Shown: positions 1 through 8,797, counted from the first letter of the stretch. The stretch is 64,000 bases of DNA from Corynebacterium sp. BD556 (GCF_038452275.1 NZ_CP141643.1:186001-250000), one strand, 5' to 3'. Notes: a model not told the origin generated them from the letters alone. Made by a program: numbers and translations.

Positions 1-840
1 ATCCGAGTGCCGGATCCGCTCTACGACACTGTCGCGCATGCTGCCAGCTTTGCGTTTGAGTGACTTAGCCCAGCGTTTCACCACAGCCACCGAGGCATCG
101 GCGAACTGGGCGAACTCACCTCCGTCCGGTTCTTCCGCGGCGACCTCATAGTCGTCGTAACCCTTATCTTTCTCCGCGAACTTCGCGGCGACTTCCGCCA
201 CAGACTTCGTCGGGCGTTTGCTCGGCTCAATTTTCGGTTCCGCGCGTCCATCCACGGCGTAGCCAACAACGTGAATATCGGGTCCATCCGGGGAGATCTC
301 CGTGCCCAGCCAGGATTCCTGAGCGGCGTGGGCGAGATCCTTCGGCACGAAAGGCAACGCAATACCGCCGACTTGCTTCGCCTTCTCACCGGACCAGAAA
401 GGCAGTTCAAAAGACTCCGGCAGCCCCATGTCCTCAATGACAGTTTCCCGAGTCGCCGCGAAGGCGCGCAACGTTTCAGTGCCGCAGAAGTGTGCAAACG
501 CCGCGAAGTCACTGTTGGTGCCAACCGCAGTGACGTAAACATGCTTCGCAGGCAGGCACTGGCGCAGCTGAAGCAAGGCGTTGGAAAGCGCACCGACTTT
601 TTCAACATAGGTTTGCACAACCGCGATTCCCGGGAAGCCAGCAATGTAGAACTCCGAGGGTCCCGGGTGGGAGGAACGGTTGAGGGGAAACTCCCCGATC
701 GGGGTGATCGGCCACGCCGGATTCAGTTGGGCAAGCAACTTACGTCCGAAGCCGCGGTTAGGTTTCGGCTCATTCGTAATAACCTCAGAAGGGGAGGCGG
801 TGTCGACGAACCAGAACGTGACTACGGAAGGAAAATCCAT
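1..840 (-). CDS. DUF6928-type conserved actinobacterial protein, 3' end cut by window edge
   Basis: An open frame of 280 codons runs from an ATG at 840 to the left edge without a stop. The N-terminus (MDFPSVVTFWFVDTASPSEV) resembles the DUF6928 family, whose members sit near sepH/serC in corynebacteria; no biochemical role is known to me. The first 190 residues look globular, with hydrophobic segments typical of alpha/beta folds; from about residue 200 the chain becomes lysine/glutamate-rich and probably disordered. It starts 24 bases after the sepH stop and likely belongs to a serC-sepH operon. No signal peptide or membrane segment is visible. The reading frame is secure; the family name is from memory. 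Confidence 0.75.
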   Translation of the reverse strand, partial: MDFPSVVTFWFVDTASPSEVITNEPKPNRGFGRKLLAQLNPAWPITPIGEFPLNRSSHPGPSEFYIAGFPGIAVVQTYVEKVGALSNALLQLRQCLPAKHVYVTAVGTNSDFAAFAHFCGTETLRAFAATRETVIEDMGLPESFELPFWSGEKAKQVGGIALPFVPKDLAHAAQESWLGTEISPDGPDIHVVGYAVDGRAEPKIEPSKRPTKSVAEVAAKFAEKDKGYDDYEVAAEEPDGGEFAQFADASVAVVKRWAKSLKRKAGSMRDSVVERIRHSD

Positions 841-864
841 CGGGTTTGTCCACCTCACGTGTTT

Positions 865-1677
865 CTAGCGGCGCGGGCGTTTCGTGTTGGTACGCACGCC
901 CAGCAGCACATCCTCCCAATGCGGAGTAACCGCGCGGCGGCCTCGCTTCTGCGGTTGGGTCTCCGGACTCGGGTGGAGCAAAAGATCACCCTCGATGATC
1001 TCATCTGATTCTTCTGCCTGCTCAGCAGCCTGCGGCTGAGACTGTGCTTCCTCCCCGGTAACGCCGATCGCAGTGAGGGAGCGAACCGGCTGAACGAAGT
1101 CAGGGTCGGTGAGATCGGCGGCAATGGCGTTGCGGGCCTCAGTAATAGGAGGTGAACTCATGGAGCGCGTGAAAGTCCAGGTGGCATCGTTGTCCGACAG
1201 GCCTGCCTGCCAGCGCACGTGCACCACCCAAGAATCTCCCGGTTCGCGGGTCGCGTCCCAGGAGGCTTCTGAAATTGAGTGACCGCGAGCCGCGAAGGCG
1301 GTGGCAAGAATCTCAAAGAGGTTAAGCTTCGCTGGTCCGTCCGCGCGCACGGGGTGCGATTGCTTGGCGGCTTCAGCGATCTGGCTGCGCTCAAGCAGCA
1401 CCGGGTGAGCGTAGGCCTCGATGCGGGCAGGGGAAACTCCCATTTCCTCGGCCAGTTCCTCAACCGTGGCGCCAGCGCGGATCCGGGCCTGAATCTCATT
1501 GGGACGCATTGTCAAAACGGTCGCAACCGTCGGCTCTGGCTCGGGTTCCGGCTCAGTTTCGGTTTCGGCTGCGACTTCGAGCTCAGCGCGTGCAAGCTGG
1601 TAGCGGACATCATCTTTGTCCCGCAGGACAAAGAACGTCTCAGTCGATTCCTCCTCTATGAGGTACAGCTCGCGCAT
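865..1677 (-). CDS. sepH: Septation protein SepH (DUF3071)
   Basis: A 270-residue protein starting MRELYLIEEESTETFFVLRD, the usual N-terminus of SepH, an actinobacterial division protein that binds FtsZ and promotes its assembly. Residues about 80-115 hold the helix-turn-helix-like part (VEELAEEMGVSPARIEAYA). The middle is an acidic, low-complexity linker with an EPEPEPEPE run near residue 45. The C-terminus carries the short conserved basic/tryptophan motif (RRAVTPHWEDVLLGVRT) described as important for FtsZ contact. The ATG at 1677 is chosen over an upstream in-frame codon at 1707 because AGAAGGAG lies just before it. It follows serC by 41 bases. Confidence 0.9.
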   Translation of the reverse strand: MRELYLIEEESTETFFVLRDKDDVRYQLARAELEVAAETETEPEPEPEPTVATVLTMRPNEIQARIRAGATVEELAEEMGVSPARIEAYAHPVLLERSQIAEAAKQSHPVRADGPAKLNLFEILATAFAARGHSISEASWDATREPGDSWVVHVRWQAGLSDNDATWTFTRSMSSPPITEARNAIAADLTDPDFVQPVRSLTAIGVTGEEAQSQPQAAEQAEESDEIIEGDLLLHPSPETQPQKRGRRAVTPHWEDVLLGVRTNTKRPRR

Positions 1678-1718
1678 CGAAACTCCTTCTGGACAGCTCA
1701 GGGTCAATGGCCTTTACC

Positions 1719-2837
1719 TTAACGGACGCCCACACCATGTTCGAGGAGGTAATCAATCGCACCTGTCAGTGTTTCAACATCGTCCGGGTCAATCGACGGG
1801 AACATGCCGATGCGAAGCTGGTTGCGGCCCAACTTGCGGTAAGGCTCGGTATCTACAATGCCGTTGTCGCGCAGCGCGGCGGCGATCGCTGCGGCATCGA
1901 CCTGCTCGTCGAAGTCGATGGTGCCCACCACCAAGGAACGCGCGGCGGTGTCGCTGACAAAAGGGGTGGCCAGCTCGTGGTTTTCCGCCCAGTTGTAGAG
2001 GATGTTGGAGGACATAGTAGTTTTCGCGACCATCGATTTCAGGCCCCCGTTGTTGTTCATCCAATTCACCTGTTCAACGAGCATGAGCAGCGTCGCCACA
2101 GCCGGAGTGTTGTACGTCTGGTTTTTGCGGGAGTTCGACACGGCATTCTGCAGGTCGAGAAACGCCGGAACGAAACGATCCGAACTTGAGATTTTGCTGA
2201 TGCGCTCGATTGCCGCCGGGCTCATCGCCGCCAGCCACAGTCCGCCGTCGGAACCAAAGCACTTCTGCGGCGAGAAGTAATAGATATCGGTTTGAGAGAT
2301 ATCAACGGGAAGTCCGCCGGCGCCAGAGGTGGCGTCGATAAGCACGAGCGAGGAATCGTTCGGGCGGGTGATCTCAGTCATCACGCCTGTCGACGTCTCG
2401 TTGTGCGCCCAGGCGACAACATCCGCATCAGTGTCAGCCAGAGCCGACGCTAAAGGGGCAGTGCCCGCCTCGGACTCAACAACATGCGGGTCCTGCAGCC
2501 ACGGCGCTTTGGCGACAGCCGTGGCGAACTTAGCGGAGAACTCACCGAAAGACAGGTGCGCCGACTTGTTTTCGATCACTCCGAAGGTGGCGGCATCCCA
2601 AAAAGCCGTCGCCCCGCCAAGGGAAAGGACGATCTCGTAGCCATCAGGAAGGGCGAAGAACTCGCTCAGGCCCTCACGGATGGCACCGACGATGTCTTTC
2701 ACTGCCTTCTGGCGGTGTGACGTGCCCATGACGTTTTCGGATTTGATCAAATCAATCTGGGCGGGGCGAACCTTGGAGGGGCCGCAGCCGAAGCGGCCGT
2801 CGCTGGGGATGAATTTGGAAGGCAGAGTTATGGTCAT
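1719..2837 (-). CDS. serC: Phosphoserine aminotransferase
   Basis: A 372-residue class-V aminotransferase of the type found in mycobacteria and corynebacteria. It converts 3-phosphohydroxypyruvate and glutamate to phosphoserine and 2-oxoglutarate in serine biosynthesis. The N-terminus (KFIPSDGRFGCGPSKVRP) carries the substrate-binding GCGPSK segment; the PLP lysine lies in YYFSPQKCFGSDGG near residue 194. The gene is divergent from gltA with a 110-base gap. A TACTAT box ends 7 bases upstream of the ATG, so translation is probably leaderless. Length and motifs are complete. Confidence 0.95.
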   Translation of the reverse strand: MTITLPSKFIPSDGRFGCGPSKVRPAQIDLIKSENVMGTSHRQKAVKDIVGAIREGLSEFFALPDGYEIVLSLGGATAFWDAATFGVIENKSAHLSFGEFSAKFATAVAKAPWLQDPHVVESEAGTAPLASALADTDADVVAWAHNETSTGVMTEITRPNDSSLVLIDATSGAGGLPVDISQTDIYYFSPQKCFGSDGGLWLAAMSPAAIERISKISSSDRFVPAFLDLQNAVSNSRKNQTYNTPAVATLLMLVEQVNWMNNNGGLKSMVAKTTMSSNILYNWAENHELATPFVSDTAARSLVVGTIDFDEQVDAAAIAAALRDNGIVDTEPYRKLGRNQLRIGMFPSIDPDDVETLTGAIDYLLEHGVGVR

Positions 2838-2844
2838 GCAGCCA

Positions 2845-2850
2845 ATAGTA
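2845..2850 (-). promoter_or_regulatory. Probable -10 box of serC (leaderless)
   Basis: On the minus strand TACTAT stands 7 bases before the serC ATG, which would put the transcription start on or next to the start codon. No Shine-Dalgarno sequence is present in that space. No clear -35 element is visible. This is a pattern inference. Confidence 0.4.
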
Positions 2851-2947
2851 ACTGTGGCAGGGTTTTGCTCGTGCCTTGGCGGTCATCCGTGACGCAAGTT
2901 TTGATACGATTGGGTGTCGTATTTAATGCTTCGTCGAAAGGCACAAA

Positions 2948-4243
2948 GTGGCATCTGAAAATAATGAGAAAGCCGTACTTCACTACCCCGGCGGCGAGTA
3001 TGAGATGGATATCATGCCCGCCACCGAAGGTGACAGCGGCATCGTACTGGGCAACTTCCTCGGAGAAACGGGCCTAGTTACCTTCGATCCCGGCTACGTC
3101 TCCACCGGCTCGACCGAGTCGAAAATCACCTACATTGACGGCGCCGAGGGCATCTTGCGCTACCGCGGCTATGACATCGCGGATCTGGCAAACAATGCCA
3201 CCTTCAACGAGGTGTCATACCTGTTGATCAACGGTGAGCTGCCCACTGAGGACGAGCTCGAGGCGTTCAACAAAGAGATTCGCCATCACACCCTCCTTGA
3301 CGAGGACTTTAAGGCCGCCTTCAACGTCTTCCCGCGCAACGCGCACCCGATGGCAGTCCTTGCGTCCTCTGTAAACATCCTGTCCGCCTACTACCAGGAC
3401 CAGCTCAACCCCCTCGACGAGGCGCAGTTGGACAAAGCAACCGTCCGCCTAATGGCGAAGGTTCCGATGCTGGCGGCCTACGCCTACCGTGCATCCCTGG
3501 GCAAGCCGTACATGTACCCGGACAATTCGCTCAACGCGCGCGAGAACTTCCTGCGGATGATGTTCGGCTACCCAACCGAGCCCTACGAAGTCGATCCGAT
3601 CCTGGTGAAGGCCTTGGATAAGCTGCTCATCTTGCACGCGGACCATGAGCAGAATTGCTCCACCTCCACCGTCCGGATGATCGGTTCTGCGCAGGCGAAC
3701 ATGTTCGTCTCCATCGCTGGTGGAATTAACGCCTTGGCTGGACCGCTGCATGGTGGTGCAAACCAGGCTGTCCTGGAAATGCTTGAGGACATCAAGAACA
3801 ACCACGACGGCGACGCAACCGACTTCATGAACCGCGTGAAGAATAAGGAAAAGGGTGTGCGCTTGATGGGCTTTGGCCACCGGGTGTACAAGAACTACGA
3901 CCCGCGCGCCGCCATCGTGAAAGAGACTGCGCACGAGGTTCTTGAGCACCTGGGCGGCGATGAGCTGCTGGACCTCGCGATGAAGCTGGAGGATATTGCG
4001 CTGAAGGACGACTACTTCGTCTCCCGCAAGCTCTACCCGAACGTGGACTTCTACACTGGCCTGATCTACCGCGCCATGGGCTTCCCGACGGACTTCTTCA
4101 CTGTCCTTTTCGCCATCGGCCGTTTGCCGGGCTGGATCGCCCACTACCGGGAGCAACTGCAGTTCAACACGAAGATCAACCGCCCGCGTCAGGTCTACAC
4201 CGGCCAAGCGCAGCGCGAGTTTGTGCCCCGCGACCAGCGCTAA
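2948..4243 (+). CDS. gltA: Citrate synthase
   Basis: A 431-residue type-II citrate synthase, the entry enzyme of the TCA cycle (oxaloacetate + acetyl-CoA to citrate). The catalytic histidines are seen in HADHEQNCSTS, GPLHGGANQAV and GFGHRVYKNYDPRA, and the catalytic aspartate in VDFYTGLIY. The start is GTG at 2948, preceded by AAAGG at 2936-2940. The 110-base gap to divergent serC must hold its control region; in C. glutamicum gltA is under carbon-source regulators, but I cannot assign a site here. A strong hairpin terminator follows. Confidence 0.97.
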   Translation: MASENNEKAVLHYPGGEYEMDIMPATEGDSGIVLGNFLGETGLVTFDPGYVSTGSTESKITYIDGAEGILRYRGYDIADLANNATFNEVSYLLINGELPTEDELEAFNKEIRHHTLLDEDFKAAFNVFPRNAHPMAVLASSVNILSAYYQDQLNPLDEAQLDKATVRLMAKVPMLAAYAYRASLGKPYMYPDNSLNARENFLRMMFGYPTEPYEVDPILVKALDKLLILHADHEQNCSTSTVRMIGSAQANMFVSIAGGINALAGPLHGGANQAVLEMLEDIKNNHDGDATDFMNRVKNKEKGVRLMGFGHRVYKNYDPRAAIVKETAHEVLEHLGGDELLDLAMKLEDIALKDDYFVSRKLYPNVDFYTGLIYRAMGFPTDFFTVLFAIGRLPGWIAHYREQLQFNTKINRPRQVYTGQAQREFVPRDQR

Positions 4244-4254
4244 TTCTGCGGATC

Positions 4255-4297
4255 AACCGCCGAGACTATAATTGGGAAACCAATCTCGGCGGTTTTT
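4255..4297 (+). terminator. gltA terminator
   Basis: An 11-base perfect inverted repeat (AACCGCCGAGA at 4255-4265 with TCTCGGCGGTT at 4284-4294) is followed by TTTTTC. The 18-base loop is unusual: it holds a consensus TATAAT (see the separate promoter entry). Confidence 0.85.
4267..4272 (+). promoter_or_regulatory. Consensus -10 box inside the gltA terminator loop
   Basis: TATAAT lies in the loop of the gltA terminator, 48 bases before the FKBP start. A weak -35 candidate, TTCTGC at 4244-4249, is 17 bases upstream, directly after the gltA stop. A transcript from here would start about 4279, downstream of the left stem arm, and so would not form the terminator hairpin. Confidence 0.5.
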
Positions 4298-4319
4298 CAA
4301 TTCCCAAGGAGTAAGTTTT

Positions 4320-4679
4320 ATGGATAAGCCCACTTTTGAGGTCTCGCAGGAACCCGCACCGGTGGACTTGGTTATTGAAGACATCCACGTCGGCGACGGC
4401 GCTGAGGCTGTTCCCGGTGGGTACCTCAAAGTGCATTACCTCGGTGTCGACTACGAAACCGGCGAGGAATTCGACTCGTCGTGGGACCGCGGCGAGGCCG
4501 CGGAGTTTCCCTTGGCGGGCCTTATCGAGGGCTGGCAGGAGGGCATCCCAGGCATGAAGGTTGGTGGCCGGCGTGAGCTGACCATTCCCCCCGAAAAAGC
4601 CTATGGTCCGGCTGGTGGCGGCCACCCGCTGTCCGGCCGCACCCTCGTGTTCGTGATCGACTTGCTCGACGCGAAGTAG
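4320..4679 (+). CDS. fkpA: FKBP-type peptidyl-prolyl cis-trans isomerase
   Basis: A 119-residue single-domain FKBP that catalyses proline isomerisation; no signal peptide is seen, so it is cytoplasmic. Family features are GGYLKVHYLGVDYETGEEFDSS, FPLAGLIEGWQEGIPGMKVGG and the aromatic/hydrophobic pocket residues around PPEKAYG, ending in [10 protein letters not shown]. An upstream in-frame ATG exists at 4272, but AAGGAG at 4306-4311 and homology favour ATG 4320. It lies between gltA and an aldo/keto reductase, the usual corynebacterial order. The symbol is the one used in some corynebacterial annotations. Confidence 0.93.
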   Translation: MDKPTFEVSQEPAPVDLVIEDIHVGDGAEAVPGGYLKVHYLGVDYETGEEFDSSWDRGEAAEFPLAGLIEGWQEGIPGMKVGGRRELTIPPEKAYGPAGGGHPLSGRTLVFVIDLLDAK

Positions 4680-4695
4680 TGGCACAATAGGTGGT

Positions 4696-5550
4696 ATGCG
4701 TATCCCAGTTACCACCCTCAACGACGGCTACGACCTGCCGCTTCTCGGCCTTGGCACCTACAAGCTGACTGGCCCAGACGCGCAGCGGGTCGTGCGTGCC
4801 GCGATTGAGCTCGGCTACCGCCACATCGACACTGCTTCCCTCTACGGAAACGAGGTTGAAGTGGGCAAGGCGATCAACGATGCGATTGCGGCGGGGGATG
4901 TGACGCGCGAGGAGCTGTTTGTCACCACGAAGTTGTGGAATGACGACCAGCATCGCGCCTCCGAGGCTTACCAGGAATCGCTCAAGCGCCTCAACCTTGA
5001 TTTCATCGATCTTTACCTTGTGCACTGGCCGTGGCCGCAGCGCGGCCTCTATGTCCGGGCTTTCGAGGAGATTACCCAACTTCAGGGGATGGGGCAGTTG
5101 CAGTCGGTTGGTGTGGCGAACTTCTATGAGTCCATCCTGGACGAGGTGATCAGCAAAACGGGAGTGATTCCCGCCCTTAACCAGGTTGAATTGCACGCGG
5201 GGTTCACCCAGCCTGAGCTGCGCTCTTACCATCGCGAGAAGAATATCCTTACCGAAGCGTGGATGCCTTTGGCGCGCGGCCAGAACTTCGAATCTTCTGA
5301 GATCGCGGGTGTGGCGGAGAAACACGGTGCGACGCCGGCTCAGGTTGTTCTCGCGTACTTGATGGAAATGGGCTGCTCTGTTATTCCGAAGACGGCCAGC
5401 TTTGAGAGGTTGAAGGAGAATCTTGGCGCGGTCGAGCTTTCGCTTGACGACGAAGACGTGCGCACCCTTGACTCCCTTGGCGGTGGGCGTTTGTCGGGTG
5501 ACCCGCTCGAATTTCCGGGGGTAGTTGGGCAGGGCGAAACTTCCAGTTAA
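4696..5550 (+). CDS. Aldo/keto reductase (2,5-diketo-D-gluconate reductase-like)
   Basis: A 284-residue NADPH-dependent TIM-barrel reductase. The catalytic tetrad is present: Asp in YRHIDTA, Tyr in SLYGNE, Lys in VTTKLWNDD and His in LVHWPWP. The C-terminal cofactor-binding stretch is VIPKTASFERLKENLGA. Members of this group reduce small aldehydes and ketones; the real substrate cannot be read from sequence. It begins 16 bases after the FKBP stop. A CACAAT box ends 7 bases before the ATG and there is no clear ribosome binding site, so it may have its own leaderless transcript. Confidence 0.92.
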   Translation: MRIPVTTLNDGYDLPLLGLGTYKLTGPDAQRVVRAAIELGYRHIDTASLYGNEVEVGKAINDAIAAGDVTREELFVTTKLWNDDQHRASEAYQESLKRLNLDFIDLYLVHWPWPQRGLYVRAFEEITQLQGMGQLQSVGVANFYESILDEVISKTGVIPALNQVELHAGFTQPELRSYHREKNILTEAWMPLARGQNFESSEIAGVAEKHGATPAQVVLAYLMEMGCSVIPKTASFERLKENLGAVELSLDDEDVRTLDSLGGGRLSGDPLEFPGVVGQGETSS

Positions 5551-5674
5551 AGGGCGCGGCGGGGGTGAGTGTCCGGAAAACTTAAGAAGTGCTGGAGATT
5601 CTTTCCTGGGTTTCTGTGTGTGATCTGTTACACTTTGTGGGTCTAGTTGTGACCAACCCAGAAAGGATGAGGGC

Positions 5675-6016
5675 GTGTCCCAAGGATCGACCACAGTCCC
5701 AAGCCGCCGGGAACCAACCCCGGACGACTTTGTGGCTATGCAGGCCAGCCCCGAGTTCCAGGAGCTGCGCAAAGCCTACCGAGGCTTCACTTTTCCCGTT
5801 TCCATTCTCTTTTTCGTCTGGTACGTCTTTTACGTGCTCGTCGCCACCTTCTTCGCTGACACCATGGCGAAGCCCTTCCTTGGGCTCAACGTCGGTATCT
5901 GGATGGGCCTTCTCCAGTTCGTGACCACCTTCGTGATCACCTGGGTGTACGTGAAGTACGCAAATAAAAACATCGAACCCCGAGCGGCTCATATCCGCGA
6001 AGTGATGGAGGGATAG
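5675..6016 (+). CDS. DUF485 membrane protein, partner of MctC
   Basis: A 113-residue protein with a soluble N-terminus and two membrane helices (about residues 45-67 and 78-100). DUF485 proteins are encoded directly before SSS-family acetate/monocarboxylate symporters (as yjcH-actP in E. coli and the gene before mctC in C. glutamicum), and are presumed accessory subunits. The start is GTG 5675 with GAAAGGA upstream. It lies 4 bases before mctC and is surely cotranscribed. Confidence 0.9.
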   Translation: MSQGSTTVPSRREPTPDDFVAMQASPEFQELRKAYRGFTFPVSILFFVWYVFYVLVATFFADTMAKPFLGLNVGIWMGLLQFVTTFVITWVYVKYANKNIEPRAAHIREVMEG

Positions 6017-6020
6017 TCCG

Positions 6021-7673
6021 ATGAATGTTTCCTACCTCGCACAGGAAGCCCAGCCGCAGGGCGTGGGCAACCCGATTCTCAACATCGCGATCTTCGTGGT
6101 GTTCATCGTGGTCACGCTCTACATCGTGACCCGCGCCGGCAAAACCACCAGTGAATCCGCTGACTTCTACACCGGCGGCGCGTCCTTCTCCGGCACCCAG
6201 AACGGCCTGGCCATTGCCGGTGACTACCTTTCTGCGGCATCCTTCCTCGGCATCGTCGGCTCCATCGCGTTGACGGGCTACGACGGGTTTTTGTACTCGA
6301 TCGGGTTTTTCGTCGCGTGGCTTGTCGCACTTCTTCTGGTGGCGGAACCGCTGCGCAACGTGGGCCGCTTCACCATGGCGGATGTGTTGTCGTTCCGCTT
6401 GCGGCAAAAGCCGGTCCGTGTCGCGGCCGCCTTCGGCACTCTGTTTGTTTCGCTGTTTTACCTCATCGCCCAAATGGCCGGTGCTGGTTCGCTGGTGTCG
6501 GTACTGCTGAACCTGCACACCTTTAGCGCGCAGGCGCTGTGCGTGACCGTAGTTGGCATCGTGATGATCGCCTACGTTTTGATTGGCGGTATGAAGGGCA
6601 CCACCTACGTGCAGATGATCAAGGCTGTTTTGCTTATCGGCGGTGTCGTCATTATGAGCGTGCTCGTGTTCGTCGCCGTCAAGGGCGGCTTCAACACCTT
6701 GTTTACTGACGCGGTGAACATGCACGGCGCTTCCGAATACATCAAGAAGCAAGGCTACGAAGCTTCCGACATTATGGCCCCAGGTTTGAAGTATGGCAAG
6801 AGCCTGACCACACAAATTGACTTCATTTCGCTTGGTCTGGCCTTGGTTCTCGGTACGGCTGGCCTGCCGCACGTTTTGATGCGCTTCTACACGGTCCCCA
6901 CCGCCAAGGAAGCACGTAAATCTGTGACCTGGGCAATCGTCCTTATTGGATCGTTCTACCTGCTCACCTTGGTCCTCGGCTATGGTGCTGCCGCCCTGGT
7001 TGGCCCGGACCGCATCCTTGCCGCACCGGGTGGTGCAAATGCTGCGGCCCCGTTGCTTGCCTTCGAACTTGGCGGCTCCATTTTCATGGCCTTGATCTCC
7101 GCAGTCGCCTTCGCCACGGTTCTTGCAGTGGTCGCTGGTCTGGCGATTACCGCATCTGCCTCCATCGCACACGACATTTACAACGCTGTGCTTCGAGACG
7201 GTCAAGCTACCGAGGCTGAGCAGGTGCGTGTCTCCCGCATCACGGTAGTTGTCATTGGTGTTATCGCTATCGTGCTGGGCATCTTGGCGATGAAGCAGAA
7301 CGTGGCGTTTCTTGTCTCGCTGGCCTTTGCTATCGCGGCCTCCGCGAACCTGCCGACGATCCTTTACTCCCTGTACTGGAAGCGCTTCAACACCGCGGGT
7401 GCTGTTGCCTCCATGTACACGGGTTTGATCGCGGCGCTGCTTTTGATCTTCTTGTCGCCAGCAGTCTCCGGTTCTCCTTCGTCGATGTTCCCGAACGCGG
7501 ATTGGGCGATCTTCCCGCTATCTAGCCCGGGCATCGTCTCCATCCCGTTGGCGTTTATCGCCGGCGCGATTGGCAGCTTTATCGGCAAACCCGACAACTT
7601 GGACAAGCTGCAAGCAGAAATGGAAGTCCGCTCCCTGACCGGGGTGGGTGTGGAAGCCCCCGTGGACCATTAG
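6021..7673 (+). CDS. mctC: Monocarboxylate/cation symporter MctC (SSS family)
   Basis: A 550-residue sodium:solute symporter-family protein with about 13 hydrophobic segments. Family marks include GDYLSAASFLGIVG near residue 75, ADVLSFRL, and AFATVLAVVAGLAITASASIAHD near residue 375. Its C. glutamicum counterpart takes up acetate, propionate and pyruvate. The DUF485 neighbour and the same surroundings (gltA, FKBP) support the identification. The gene is complete and ends 14 bases before a strong hairpin. Confidence 0.93.
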   Translation: MNVSYLAQEAQPQGVGNPILNIAIFVVFIVVTLYIVTRAGKTTSESADFYTGGASFSGTQNGLAIAGDYLSAASFLGIVGSIALTGYDGFLYSIGFFVAWLVALLLVAEPLRNVGRFTMADVLSFRLRQKPVRVAAAFGTLFVSLFYLIAQMAGAGSLVSVLLNLHTFSAQALCVTVVGIVMIAYVLIGGMKGTTYVQMIKAVLLIGGVVIMSVLVFVAVKGGFNTLFTDAVNMHGASEYIKKQGYEASDIMAPGLKYGKSLTTQIDFISLGLALVLGTAGLPHVLMRFYTVPTAKEARKSVTWAIVLIGSFYLLTLVLGYGAAALVGPDRILAAPGGANAAAPLLAFELGGSIFMALISAVAFATVLAVVAGLAITASASIAHDIYNAVLRDGQATEAEQVRVSRITVVVIGVIAIVLGILAMKQNVAFLVSLAFAIAASANLPTILYSLYWKRFNTAGAVASMYTGLIAALLLIFLSPAVSGSPSSMFPNADWAIFPLSSPGIVSIPLAFIAGAIGSFIGKPDNLDKLQAEMEVRSLTGVGVEAPVDH

Positions 7674-7686
7674 TCCAGCGGAAGGA

Positions 7687-7715
7687 AAAGGCGAGACCTT
7701 CGGGTCTCGCCTTTG
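7687..7715. terminator. Bidirectional terminator between mctC and the DUF1906 gene
   Basis: AAGGCGAGACC (7688-7698), a TTCG tetraloop and GGTCTCGCCTT (7703-7713) form an 11-base perfect stem. On the minus strand it is followed by TTTTCCTT, on the plus strand only by a short TTTG, so it can serve both convergent genes but is stronger on the minus strand. Confidence 0.85.
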
Positions 7716-7717
7716 TG

Positions 7718-8485
7718 CTATCTCAGGAGTTTATCCCAGGGGATGGCGGAGGAAAGCTCGCTGGATAGCTGCGGTGCAAGTGCCGTGGGGCTCCACTGGC
7801 CCCAATCCGGGGAGTAGACGTCGTTGACGTCGCATTGGACACCGTCGATGGTGGTGAAGCGGCGCGCTACTTGGTGAATGTTGGCGCGCGGATGGATGCG
7901 CCCGCCGGAACCCCAGTCGTGCATCCAGAAGAACGTGCCGATGCCGTCATCGCTGCACCACTGGATGACGTTGTAATTGCCGTAGACCCCGGTGCGGTAA
8001 CCAGCGGCACTCAACGCGAGGCTAAAGGCGTGCAAATAGGGCCGGATTTGGTTCTCGTACTGAGCGCGGGTGGGGTTGTCGTCGATGGCGATATAAATGG
8101 GGCGCCCGGTTGGGCCGCCTGCAGCCCTGTGCAGGGCGATGGCCTGGGGTGCGTGTATCGCCGCTGCACCAGCACCGCCGAGCCAGTCGGCGGTGTCTGC
8201 TTTTCCGTACTGGTAGACGGAAGCGGTGGAGATACCGTGCGCCTGGAAGTCTCGGGTTTCTGCGATTTGGAGGGGCTTGCCGCGCATCCACGAGGCACGT
8301 GGCCGTGAGACGTAGCGGACGGCGCCGAGGTGGCCTGCGTTTTTGATGGAGGCTGCCGACGGCACCCCCGCAGAGTAGTCGAGGACTGTGCCGAGAACTC
8401 TGTTCTGTGCTGCGGCGCGCGGGGCAAATGCCGCGGCCGCTGCGGCAGCCGTGGCGGATTTGAGGAACAAGCGACGGTTCAGCAT
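7718..8485 (-). CDS. Secreted DUF1906 glycoside-hydrolase-like protein with Tat signal
   Basis: A 255-residue protein resembling mycobacterial Rv2525c, a Tat-exported DUF1906 protein with a TIM-barrel glycoside-hydrolase-like fold linked to the cell wall. The N-terminus NRRLFLKS is a twin-arginine motif, followed by an alanine-rich h-region and a probable cut after APRAAA. DUF1906 marks are the start VLDYSAGVPSAASIK, YIAIDDNP (acidic residues at the barrel mouth), GVYGNYNVIQWC and FFWMHDW. Substrate and activity are not established for the family. It is monocistronic. Confidence 0.9.
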   Translation of the reverse strand: MLNRRLFLKSATAAAAAAAFAPRAAAQNRVLGTVLDYSAGVPSAASIKNAGHLGAVRYVSRPRASWMRGKPLQIAETRDFQAHGISTASVYQYGKADTADWLGGAGAAAIHAPQAIALHRAAGGPTGRPIYIAIDDNPTRAQYENQIRPYLHAFSLALSAAGYRTGVYGNYNVIQWCSDDGIGTFFWMHDWGSGGRIHPRANIHQVARRFTTIDGVQCDVNDVYSPDWGQWSPTALAPQLSSELSSAIPWDKLLR

Positions 8486-8797
8486 TAAAAAACTCCTAAA
8501 TCACTTAGAGCACATACGCAACAACAGTGTAGTCCTGTAACCATAGTTCAAGCTGTAGCGCTCCACAGTGTCGCAACAGCCCAGGCAGGGGAGCACAAAA
8601 TGTAATCCATCTCACGAAACTCGCTTCCAACCACTCGCGCAATCCCCGCATAAAGACATATCATTCAGCGAAAACCTGCCGCAAAACCAGGGCCAACCAC
8701 GACAAGAACAACGACACACAATCCCCCTCCCAACAAAAGGGACACCAGAACCTCCCTAGAGCGATTCTTCTCAACCACAGCCAAGCAATACACGTGG
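8486..8797. other. Intergenic stretch without a recognisable gene
   Basis: These 312 bases separate two divergent genes. They are relatively A/C-rich on the plus strand and contain one open frame of 62 codons (8568-8759) with no family resemblance and a proline/glutamine-rich composition, which I do not call. I see no clear operator or hairpin. It presumably holds the promoters of both flanking genes. Confidence 0.6.

Noticed and set aside
271-1008. Plus-strand open frame of 245 codons over the left edge
   Set aside because: It is the antisense of the DUF6928-type and sepH genes, with low-complexity Arg/Gly composition and no family resemblance.
4522-5772. Minus-strand open frame of 416 codons opposite the aldo/keto reductase
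   Set aside because: Antisense shadow; the sense gene has all catalytic motifs.
5937-7205. Minus-strand open frame of 422 codons opposite mctC
   Set aside because: Extremely His/Arg/Gln/Gly-rich, the typical antisense of a membrane-protein gene in GC-rich DNA.
8568-8759. Small gene of 62 codons upstream of the hemolysin III gene
   Set aside because: Gln/Pro/Ser-rich composition, no ribosome binding site and no resemblance; better seen as intergenic DNA.
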